Shown here: piece by piece, positions 5,779 through 12,271 of the stretch
How positions within the stretch are numbered: the first letter of the stretch is position 1
Layout: the number at the start of each line of letters is the position of its first letter
From: DASYPQ01 sp041488095
GTDB taxonomy: Bacteria > Planctomycetota > UBA1135 > GCA-002686595
NCBI GenBank assembly: GCA_041488095.1
Contig: JBGPOP010000061.1
Location: forward strand, 1 to 14,929
DNA length: 14,929 nucleotides
Direction of reading: 5' to 3'
The notes under the pieces: model-generated
What the model was told of the DNA's origin: nothing
The model's input: only the letters and a program-made list of their open reading frames with translations
Databases searched by the model: none
Translations under genes and position numbers: made by a program

Positions 5779-6630
5779 TTATCGCCAGATCTCTTGCGCG
5801 CGCGCTTCCAGCGCTTTCAACGGGATGGAGTGCTTGTCGGGAGGATTGCCCCATCTCGGCGCGCGCTCGTCCCGGTACACGAAGCACATGCACTCGGGCG
5901 GGACCGGCTTGGTTGGCGTGCCGGGCGCCTTCGGCGAAACCTGGACCTCGCCGTGCAGGCAGCAGATGCAGGTCCCGGCCGCCTCGTAGTCGACGGCGAA
6001 GGCCGTGCCCGTGACCGTCACGTCGAACGCGTCGGCCGCGACGTGCATCGTCCGTCCCTGGAAGCCCGGACCGGTCCGGGCGCGCACCCTTCCGGCCAAC
6101 ACCTTGACCTCGTAGGGCGCACTCGGCGCGCTCCGGTCGAAGCCCGCGAGGCTCACGCGCGTTCCCTCGCCCAGGTCGAAGAGCGAGAGGTCTCCGACCT
6201 GCAGGACCAAGTCGCCCCGCTCGACCTCGATCTCGCGCGCACGCTCGAGCGCGCGCGCCAGCGCGAGCCGATCGCCGCTCGCAACCAGGATTCCGTCCGC
6301 CTTGACCACGCTGCCCGCCGCAAGATCGAGCACCTTCCAGCGGAGCGCCGGTTGGAAAACGAAGAAGCCGATCGCCAGGATCAGCCCGGCGGCGATCAAG
6401 CCGCCCAAGCGCAGGAACAGGCTGCGGCGGTCCGATGCGTCCGGTGGGGGAGCTGCGGCGCTGCGCGCGACCGGAGCAGCTCGGCCCGTCGCTTGCGCGG
6501 GCGAGAGGAAGCTCCGGCGAAGTCCCTCGCGAAACTCCGCACGCGCCGGCGGGCGAGGGACCGCGCGCAGAGCCGCTTCGACTGCGCCGTCGATTTCCGG
6601 GAACCCGGTTTCGCTCGTCGGTTCGCTCAC
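5779..6630 (-). CDS. FecR-domain membrane protein with cysteine cluster (putative anti-sigma factor)
   Basis: This 283-residue single-pass membrane protein starts with a GTG inside the sigma stop (GTGA, 6627-6630). The cytoplasmic N-terminus (1-68) is Ala/Pro/Arg-rich and has EIDGAVEAALRAVPRPPARAEF, an arrangement common in sigma-associated regulators. The transmembrane helix is at 71-93 (LFLRLGGLIAAGLILAIGFFVF). A FecR-like beta domain covers about 110-232 and includes GTRVSLAGF, VKVLAGRVRART and the family signature VTVTGTAFAVDYE (204-216). Directly after the signature come C221-I-C223-C224 in the strand that ends in LHGEVQV, and later C247-M-C249, a CxCC plus CxC cluster on the exported side. 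It is predicted to regulate the adjacent sigma factor in response to an envelope signal. The cysteines suggest disulphide or metal/redox sensing (inference). The TAA stop is at 5779-5781. Confidence 0.8.
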   Translation of the reverse strand: MSEPTSETGFPEIDGAVEAALRAVPRPPARAEFREGLRRSFLSPAQATGRAAPVARSAAAPPPDASDRRSLFLRLGGLIAAGLILAIGFFVFQPALRWKVLDLAAGSVVKADGILVASGDRLALARALERAREIEVERGDLVLQVGDLSLFDLGEGTRVSLAGFDRSAPSAPYEVKVLAGRVRARTGPGFQGRTMHVAADAFDVTVTGTAFAVDYEAAGTCICCLHGEVQVSPKAPGTPTKPVPPECMCFVYRDERAPRWGNPPDKHSIPLKALEARAQEIWR

Positions 6631-7361
6631 CGGCGGACCTCCCGGTTGGATGGATTTCCGGGGGGATTCCCCGGGGAATTTGCCGGGACATCCCGGGGGG
6701 CCTCGCCCGGGGAGACGTAGCGCTCCAGCGCCTCGCGCAGGTCCGCGAGCGCGCGCGAGTAGCGCTTGCGCACCGCGGTCTCGTTGCGGCCGATCTTCGC
6801 GCCGATCTCCTCGAAGGACAGACCTTCGAAGTAGCGCAGGATCAGCGTCTCGCGCGTCCCCGGCGAGAGCGTGTCGATCGCCCGCGACAGCTCGCCGGCG
6901 AGCTCCTCGTTCTCGAGGCTCGGCAGCGGCCCGCGCTCCTTCGACGGCGGCCGGAAGGGTTTATCGTCGTCGTCGAGGCTCGTCTCGAGCTGCGCATCCT
7001 TGTGCCGCCGGGAGCGCCAGAAGTCGCGCACCTTGTTCGTGGCGATCGTGAAGACCCAGGGTCCGGGTTCGCGCGCGGGGTCGTAGGTGTGGATCGAGCG
7101 CTGGATGTGCATGAAGACGTCCTGGGTCACGTCTTCCGCGAGGTGGTCCTCGCCCAGCATGCGTTTGATGTAGCCATACACCCGGTCGAAGTAGATCTCG
7201 TAAAAGCGCTCCAGGGCCTCGCGATCGCGCTGCGCCAGCCGCGCCCGGAACTCGAGCGGCAGCTCCGGCCCCAGTCCCGCCAGGCCGGCCGTCTTCAGAT
7301 CGGCATGGCCGTCACGGGGAGCCTGGGGATCGCGGCGCTGGACGGGGACGGGTTCGGGCAC
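6627..7361 (-). CDS. ECF-type RNA polymerase sigma factor (sigma-70 family) with Pro/Gly/Asn tail
   Basis: This 244-residue sigma factor is paired with the FecR-like gene that follows. Region 2 is at about 44-118 (ALERFYEIYFDRVYGYIKRM, AEDVTQDVFMHIQRSI, WVFTIATNKVRDFWRSRR). An Asp-rich linker follows (EDTSLDDDDK-like region, about 126-150), then region 4 at about 155-214 (LSPGTRETLILRYFEGLSFEEIGAKIGRNETAVRKRYSRAL, read in consecutive parts). Two parts are unusual for the family. One is a 35-40 residue N-terminal leader, which depends on the GTG at 7359-7361; no other ATG, GTG or TTG lies before region 2, and an in-frame TAG lies upstream. The other is a C-terminal tail (218-237) of Pro, Gly and Asn encoded by repeated CCGGG blocks. 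No clear ribosome binding site is seen. Confidence 0.88.
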   Translation of the reverse strand: MPEPVPVQRRDPQAPRDGHADLKTAGLAGLGPELPLEFRARLAQRDREALERFYEIYFDRVYGYIKRMLGEDHLAEDVTQDVFMHIQRSIHTYDPAREPGPWVFTIATNKVRDFWRSRRHKDAQLETSLDDDDKPFRPPSKERGPLPSLENEELAGELSRAIDTLSPGTRETLILRYFEGLSFEEIGAKIGRNETAVRKRYSRALADLREALERYVSPGEAPRDVPANSPGNPPGNPSNREVRR

Positions 7362-7382
7362 AGCAGGAGCTTTGTGACCGGG

Positions 7383-7456
7383 AACCTGGGGGGGACCGGC
7401 CAGGGTTGCGTCACCCTATCAGGAGCGCCCCCGGGATGTCGAACAGCCCCCAGGTT
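7383..7456. promoter_or_regulatory. 10-bp inverted repeat and possible promoter upstream of the second sigma gene
   Basis: AACCTGGGGG (7383-7392) and CCCCCAGGTT (7447-7456) form a perfect 10-bp inverted repeat 54 bases apart. Between them, read on the minus strand, TAGGGT (7433-7438) could serve as a -10 element, with TTCGAC 19 bases upstream as a weak -35. A G7 tract (7388-7394) overlaps the left arm. The arms could bind a dimeric regulator or form a stem in the leader RNA. The promoter call is weak; the repeat itself is certain. Confidence 0.35.
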
Positions 7457-7476
7457 GCGCACCCGGCCCAGGCATC

Positions 7477-7510
7477 GTCCCGGTACCCGGCTCGCGCCGG
7501 CCGCCGGGAC
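7477..7510 (-). terminator. GNRA-capped hairpin after the lipoprotein gene
   Basis: On the minus strand the order is GTCCCGG, CGG, CCGGC, loop GCGA, GCCGG, GTA, CCGGGAC. This gives a perfect 7-bp outer stem, a 3x3 internal loop, a perfect 5-bp inner stem and a GCGA tetraloop. It begins 15 bases after the lipoprotein stop. The GNRA loop is formed only on the minus strand, consistent with transcription from that gene. No U-tract follows, so it may protect the mRNA 3' end or assist termination rather than be a classic terminator. Confidence 0.45.
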
Positions 7511-7525
7511 CTCGAGAGGTTCGTG

Positions 7526-9865
7526 TCAGGGCCCCTGGACCGCGCCCTCGATCACCCGCGGCGGATCGGTGATCGCCGGCGGCGGGCCGATGTCGGGCGG
7601 GGTGTACCCGCTCGCGTCGGGAAGCACGAGGGTTCCGGCCGTGGTGATGTCGAGCCCGGCGCAGTTGCCCGTGTCGTCGGCGAGCGTCTGCTCCATCTCG
7701 ATCGCCTTGATCACGAACTCGGTCCCGTTGCGGCCCATGGCCACGCCGTCCGCGATGCTGAACAGCGGGTACCAGCGGTCGGGATTGCCGTCGCCGTCGA
7801 GGTCGACGCCCGCGGACGGGATGCCGTACAGGTTGCCGGGACCGCCGTAGCCGAGCAGGTAGCTGTGGCCGTCGTACGTGCCGTCGACGTTCCGGTCGTT
7901 CGCCAGGAGGTGCGTGTAGCTGAACTGCAGCGGCGGGTCGAAGACCACGGCCTGGCCTTGCCGGTCGACGACCGAGGCGTAGTGGTTCCACGTGTTTGCG
8001 CCGGTCTCGTAGGTGTAGAACGTGTTCTGGGTCCAGCACTCGCCCGGGCTGGTGAGGTTCGCGGTCGACTCGAGCATCGGGCCGCTCTGCATCCCCCAGG
8101 TGAACGGGCCGGTCTGCGGGACCGCGCCCGGAACGAGCCCCGCGGGCACGAGCGTGCCGGCCCCGTCGGTGTCGTAGTACAGCGTCAGATCGTCCTGCTT
8201 GAACACGTAGTGGTAGGAAACCGTCACGTCGTTCGAGGGCGGCAGGAACACGTCCCCGAGCTCGGCCTGGTTCTGGGTGACGCCGGCGTTGAGGCAGTTC
8301 TGGAAGCCGTACAGGTCGACCTGCGTCGCCCCGCCCGTGAACAGGCCGCTCGCGCCGTTCACGAACTCGCGTGCGTAGTACGTGATGAAGGTGTCGCCGT
8401 CCACGTAGCTGACCTGGCCACCCAGGCTGTCCGACCACATGTTGAGGTAGCCGATCGAGGTGACGTCGATCACCACCGGCTGCGGCAGCGGGTCGTACTG
8501 CTGGGTCTGGTCGTTCCACACCGCGGTCTCGAGCCACTGCGCGCCCTGGTACACCACCCGGTACTGAGCCGGGCGCTGGTTCGGGTTCGTGAAGTCCCAC
8601 CAGCTGAAGGTCTCGGTGCCGACCAGGGTCAGGTCGAGCGTGTGCTTCGTGTTCTTGATCAGCTTGCCGGGTGCGAGCACGAGCGTGTACACGGGCGGGT
8701 TGGACTCTCCGTAGATGTCCTGCGTGACCGTGTCGCCGTTCGAAAGGCTGACGCCCGGCTGGACCCACAGGCCCCAGTAGCCGATCCATCCATAGTCGCC
8801 GGCCTGGGTGCGGAAGCCGAAGCCCGAGTTCCGTTCGACGCGCATCCCGGTCGAGGAATCGTACAGGTTGTAGCGCCACACGCTGGTCTGGAAGGTCGTG
8901 CGGGAGAGGCAGCTGCCCGGGTCTCCGTCCTTCGAGCGCAGGAAGTGGGTCGGGTCGAAGGCGATGAGGTACTCGCTCGCAACGATCCCGGTGTCGCCGT
9001 TGGGTGGATCGTTCGAGCGCTCCTGGCGCCGGATGCGGGCGACGCCTTGGGTCAGGTCGCCGACCATGTGCACGTTCGCCTGGAGGACCTCGGCGTGCTG
9101 GTTCTGTGCCGGAGGCTGGTTGATGTCGCCCCGCGCCATGTAGAAGCTGAAGCCGACCGATCCCTGCGCCACGTCGAGCGTGCGCAGCGTGCCCTGGAAC
9201 ACGGCGTCGTCGATCGTTCCCCCGATCGGAACGCCCGCGAAGTTCAAGACGAACACGCCGAACGGATTCTGTGCGCTCACACCCTCGCTGACGAGCATCC
9301 GGACCCAGATCTTCATCGGCCCGAAGTCGCCGTCGTTGTCGTTCGGGACCCAGCATTCGACGATCTCGTCCGCCGAGTTGCTGGCGCGCTGGCTGTGCAC
9401 GGTCCAGATGTTCGGCCTCTTGGCGTTCGAGCCCGACGATTGGCCGGAGCCCGAGGAGCTCTGGTCGGATCCCTTGTCGCAGGCGGCCTCGTCGATCTGG
9501 GCGAGGTAGGTCCCTTCGTTCACGAGCTCCGAGTAGCCGGTCTGCTTGATCAGGCACAGGATCATGTTGACCGTCCCGAGCGCGTCCATGGACGGGTCGT
9601 AGACCCACGCGTGCTGCACGTCGGTGTTGTAGTCGGCGTCAGCGGGGAAGCCTGGGCCGAACGAAGCGGCGATCGGAGCGCCGCCCGCCGTCACGACCGA
9701 CATCTGATCGGGGAGAGACAGGCCCGCGATCGTCCCGCCGCCTCCGGATCCGCCCCCCGAGCAGCCTGCTCCGAGCAGGAGCGTCGCGGCGCACAGTGCA
9801 GGTGCCGCGCCGCGCAGGAGCCAGGGATTCGAAGAGTCCGCGAGCAGACGATGGATCGGATTCAC
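7526..9865 (-). CDS. Large secreted lipoprotein of unrecognised family
   Basis: This 779-residue protein starts with GTG at 9863-9865, with a good ribosome binding site (AGGAAGGA, about 6 bases upstream). A basic N-terminus and hydrophobic core (LCAATLLLGAGC) end in a lipobox with C35. A Gly/Ser linker follows (36-44), so it should be lipid-anchored on the outer side of a membrane. The mature part is rich in aromatic and beta-strand patterns (FWW/WGLWV, YHYVFKQDDLTLYYDTDG). It has several Asp-rich turns that resemble calcium sites: NDNDGD (175-180), DTDGAG (565-570), NDRNVDG (656-662) and DLDGDGNPD (688-696). A Ser/Gly-rich spacer lies at 133-147. There are nine cysteines, eight of them outside the lipid-modified position. 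I recognise no named domain or catalytic motif. It lies between a HEAT-repeat gene and a sigma/FecR pair, which hints at an envelope role, but function is unknown. Confidence 0.85.
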   Translation of the reverse strand: MNPIHRLLADSSNPWLLRGAAPALCAATLLLGAGCSGGGSGGGGTIAGLSLPDQMSVVTAGGAPIAASFGPGFPADADYNTDVQHAWVYDPSMDALGTVNMILCLIKQTGYSELVNEGTYLAQIDEAACDKGSDQSSSGSGQSSGSNAKRPNIWTVHSQRASNSADEIVECWVPNDNDGDFGPMKIWVRMLVSEGVSAQNPFGVFVLNFAGVPIGGTIDDAVFQGTLRTLDVAQGSVGFSFYMARGDINQPPAQNQHAEVLQANVHMVGDLTQGVARIRRQERSNDPPNGDTGIVASEYLIAFDPTHFLRSKDGDPGSCLSRTTFQTSVWRYNLYDSSTGMRVERNSGFGFRTQAGDYGWIGYWGLWVQPGVSLSNGDTVTQDIYGESNPPVYTLVLAPGKLIKNTKHTLDLTLVGTETFSWWDFTNPNQRPAQYRVVYQGAQWLETAVWNDQTQQYDPLPQPVVIDVTSIGYLNMWSDSLGGQVSYVDGDTFITYYAREFVNGASGLFTGGATQVDLYGFQNCLNAGVTQNQAELGDVFLPPSNDVTVSYHYVFKQDDLTLYYDTDGAGTLVPAGLVPGAVPQTGPFTWGMQSGPMLESTANLTSPGECWTQNTFYTYETGANTWNHYASVVDRQGQAVVFDPPLQFSYTHLLANDRNVDGTYDGHSYLLGYGGPGNLYGIPSAGVDLDGDGNPDRWYPLFSIADGVAMGRNGTEFVIKAIEMEQTLADDTGNCAGLDITTAGTLVLPDASGYTPPDIGPPPAITDPPRVIEGAVQGP

Positions 9866-9972
9866 GTGGGATCCTTCCTAGGGAACGGGGGAGCCGACCG
9901 GACGGCGCCGGGTTCGACCTCTCCCGGTTCGGTCGCGAGCACCGATCCCTTGAGGTCCGCGCCAGGCAGCCT

Positions 9973-9988
9973 TCCGCGTGTCCGCGGA
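9973..9988. other. Short inverted repeat between HEAT and lipoprotein genes
   Basis: TCCGCG and CGCGGA form a perfect 6-bp inverted repeat around a TGTC loop, about 60 bases after the stop of the HEAT-repeat gene and 108 bases before the lipoprotein start. It could be a weak hairpin or an operator half. In such GC-rich DNA a stem this short can arise by chance. The rest of the 184-base gap shows nothing I can name apart from the lipoprotein ribosome binding site. Confidence 0.25.
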
Positions 9989-10049
9989 TTGGGAACCGCC
10001 TGCACCTGGCCGGATTCCCGGGATGCCTCGGCTGGGCACCCTCCCGCGT

Positions 10050-12104
10050 TCACAGGATGTCGAGGATCCCCGTCCCGTTCCCGCCCGTCAGCGTCGACGT
10101 GCTCGCCACGTAGTTCACGTTCACCGAGTACTTCGCGTTCCAAGGCAGCGGCTCCTTGTCGGCGAGGAGGCCGAGCGCCGCCGCGGCGAGGCCACGCGCG
10201 GAGTCCGTGACGTCCTTGCGCTCGAGCAGCGCGACGAGCGGGTCGACCGAGCGCGAGTCGCCGATGAAGCCCAGCGCCGAGGCGACGGAGGCCTGCACCG
10301 AGAGCGCCCGCGCATCCGCGAGCATCTTCACGAGATCGGGCACGAGGGTCCGATCGCCCAGCAGGCCCAGGCCGATCGCGGCCTGTCGCAGGAGCTCGGG
10401 CTGGTACTTCGACTCCTTGACGATCGTCTGGATGTCGGAGATCGCGTCGCGGTCATCGAGCAGTCCGAGGGCCACGGCGAGGTAGCCGCGCGCGATCGCT
10501 TCCCTGGTCATCTTCAGCTTCTCGCGCAGGATCGTCTTGGCATCCGCATCGCGCGCGATGCCAGCGCCGATCGCGTAGGCGCCGAGGTCCGCCGGCGTCG
10601 TGCAATCCCGCAGCGCATCGCGCAGCGCTCCGACTGCGGCGGCCGCGGGCTCCGCTCCCCCTTCGAGTCGCGCGTGCTCCATCACGCCCAGCGCGAGCCC
10701 CGCCCACGGGCGCAGCGCCTGGCGACCCTGGGTCAGGCTCTCGACCAGGAAGTCGAGCGCGTCCTTGCGGCCGACGTCTCCCTTCTCGCCCGTGCCGCGG
10801 CGCCCGCCAACCTGCGCCATGCTGATCAACGCGAAGGCCTTGGTCAGAGCGTCGCGATCCGTCGCGGCCCGCTTCAGCGCCGCTCGGACCAGTGCGCCGG
10901 TCTCGTCGCCGTCGCAGTCGCCGATCTGACCCAGCGCGAGGACGCAGCCCTCCTTCACATCGTCCTTCTCCTTCGAACCCTCGGACAGGGGCCCGACGAG
11001 GAGCCGTGCGACGCTCCTCCTCGTCTCGGCGGGAGCGCCCGCGAGCAGCTTGGCCAGGACCCCGGGCACGTGCGCCCGGACGAGCGAGGGCACGTGCTCG
11101 TCGCGGAGGATCTGCTCCACGCGGCGGATCTGCGCCTGCCGCGAGTCGCCCGCACCGGCGCTCGCCGCCGCGTCCTCGCCGGCTTCGAAATCGAGGGGCA
11201 CGAGCCCGAGCGCGAGCAGCGCCGCGACCTTGACGTCGCGCGTCGAGGCCTCGGGACCCGACAGCGCTCCGAGGAGGATGCGCGCGACCTGCACCCGCGA
11301 CTCCCCCACCGCGCGGTCGCCGATCAGGCCGAGGGAGTAGGCGGCGAAGGCGCGCGTCCGGTACGGGACCTCGCTCCGGCCGCACAGCTTGCGGCCCTTC
11401 CCGGTGTCCGAGAGCAAGTCTTGTAAGTCGGCGATCGAGGCCTCGTCGGCGAGGATGCCGAGGGCCGCGGCCGCGGTCTCGGCGATCTCCTGGTTCGGAT
11501 CCGCGAGGAAGGGCCGGATCCGCGGCGCGATCCGCTGGCGGCCGTCCTCGCCGCGGATCTCGCCGATCCGGGCGAGGGCCACCATCGCGCCGGTGACGAT
11601 GTCGTTCGCGCGCTCGGTCTCGAGAGCCCGCTCGAGCGCCGGGACGATCTTCCCGCGGATCGTCTCTTGCGAAGGGCGGATGCTGTCGCGCGCGTGCCGC
11701 TGCGCGCCGGCTCCCTGGAAGAAGACATCCGCGTCGGTCGCGGTCTCGTGGTAGATCGCGGCCTTCAGGTTCAGGTACGGCGCCCGATTGAAGCCCCACC
11801 AGAACTCCCAGCTCGTCAGATCGGATCCGTCTTGCCCGCCGGTCGGGATGGAGCCAGCCGCTCCGCCCGGGGCACCGCCGGTCGGTGTGCCGGGGCGCGA
11901 GGGACCGCCCGGACCGGTGGGACCGCCCGCACCGGATCCGCTCCCTCCCGGTCCCGTGGGACTCGCGCCTCCCCCGCCGCCGCCTCCGCCGCCTGGAACC
12001 GTGTCGCCCGGGCCCCTGTAGGTGCCGCCGTGAGCGCGGGAGATCGAGGAGAGAGCCAGGCCGCCGGCGAGGAGCAACGCACAGGGAACGATGAGGTTCT
12101 TCAT
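10050..12104 (-). CDS. Secreted HEAT-repeat protein with Gly/Pro-rich linker
   Basis: This 684-residue protein starts with MKNLIVPCALLLAGGLAL, a typical Sec signal peptide with likely cleavage near SRA-HG (about 24-26). A low-complexity linker (about 34-92) with a G-run and collagen-like PTGPGG repeats follows. A conserved-looking entry motif, WEFWWGFNRAPYLNLK (99-114), comes next. Residues about 150-650 are alpha-helical HEAT-like repeats, recognisable by units such as AETAAAALGILAD, AAYSLGLIGD, AAIGLGLLGD and VASALGFIGD, each pairing a small-residue helix with a following acidic helix. The C-terminus (655-684) is a separate short beta-like segment ending NGTGILDIL. HEAT arrays are protein-binding scaffolds, and the exported location implies a periplasmic or surface role; no enzyme motif is seen. 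I chose the ATG at 12102-12104 because it gives the signal peptide directly; the frame extends 20 residues upstream. No Shine-Dalgarno sequence is evident. Confidence 0.85.
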   Translation of the reverse strand: MKNLIVPCALLLAGGLALSSISRAHGGTYRGPGDTVPGGGGGGGGGASPTGPGGSGSGAGGPTGPGGPSRPGTPTGGAPGGAAGSIPTGGQDGSDLTSWEFWWGFNRAPYLNLKAAIYHETATDADVFFQGAGAQRHARDSIRPSQETIRGKIVPALERALETERANDIVTGAMVALARIGEIRGEDGRQRIAPRIRPFLADPNQEIAETAAAALGILADEASIADLQDLLSDTGKGRKLCGRSEVPYRTRAFAAYSLGLIGDRAVGESRVQVARILLGALSGPEASTRDVKVAALLALGLVPLDFEAGEDAAASAGAGDSRQAQIRRVEQILRDEHVPSLVRAHVPGVLAKLLAGAPAETRRSVARLLVGPLSEGSKEKDDVKEGCVLALGQIGDCDGDETGALVRAALKRAATDRDALTKAFALISMAQVGGRRGTGEKGDVGRKDALDFLVESLTQGRQALRPWAGLALGVMEHARLEGGAEPAAAAVGALRDALRDCTTPADLGAYAIGAGIARDADAKTILREKLKMTREAIARGYLAVALGLLDDRDAISDIQTIVKESKYQPELLRQAAIGLGLLGDRTLVPDLVKMLADARALSVQASVASALGFIGDSRSVDPLVALLERKDVTDSARGLAAAALGLLADKEPLPWNAKYSVNVNYVASTSTLTGGNGTGILDIL

Positions 12105-12229
12105 GGCGCGCGGGCCGGGCAAGGCTCGTGCCGCAGACCTCGCGTGAGGCGCTTCAGCGGGCAATCGCCGCAGAAGTGCAGGCCGTGCGAGGGTGCCGGT
12201 CCCCCGGCGCCTTCACCGGCAGCGGGACG

Positions 12230-12255
12230 CGTAACGAGGCCGCGGCCTTCGTAAC
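12230..12255. other. Palindrome flanked by short direct repeats downstream of the phosphorylase gene
   Basis: A perfect 12-base palindrome AGGCCGCGGCCT (12237-12248) is flanked by direct repeats CGTAAC (12230-12235 and 12250-12255), 17 bases after the stop of the phosphorylase gene. It may be a protein-binding site or part of the 3' end of the transcript; a palindrome without a loop is a poor terminator. The remaining part of the 167-base gap before the HEAT gene shows no recognisable promoter. Confidence 0.3.
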
Positions 12256-12271
12256 ACGCGCACGAGAACGC

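Noticed and set aside
4086..5800. Shared C-terminal WR residues of both FecR-like proteins as a motif
   Set aside because: Two residues only, with otherwise unlike tails; chance is sufficient.
5867..5880. GTCCCGGTAC inside the second FecR-like gene as a further copy of the repeat arm
   Set aside because: Only about 10 bases match and it lies in coding sequence, which is expected by chance in DNA of this composition.
9896..9926. GGTTCGA stretch resembling a tRNA T-loop
   Set aside because: No acceptor stem, anticodon arm or D arm can be drawn around it.
7406..10210. Very long open frame on the + strand (over 900 codons) opposite the lipoprotein and the HEAT gene end
   Set aside because: It is an antisense shadow: very Arg/Val/Asp/His-rich with no domain sense. 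The opposite strand gives a protein with signal peptide, ribosome binding site and normal composition.
12210..12240. Shared 14-base string GGCAGCGGGACGCG near 12220 and 14835 as a duplication
   Set aside because: Too short for this base composition, and the flanks do not match.
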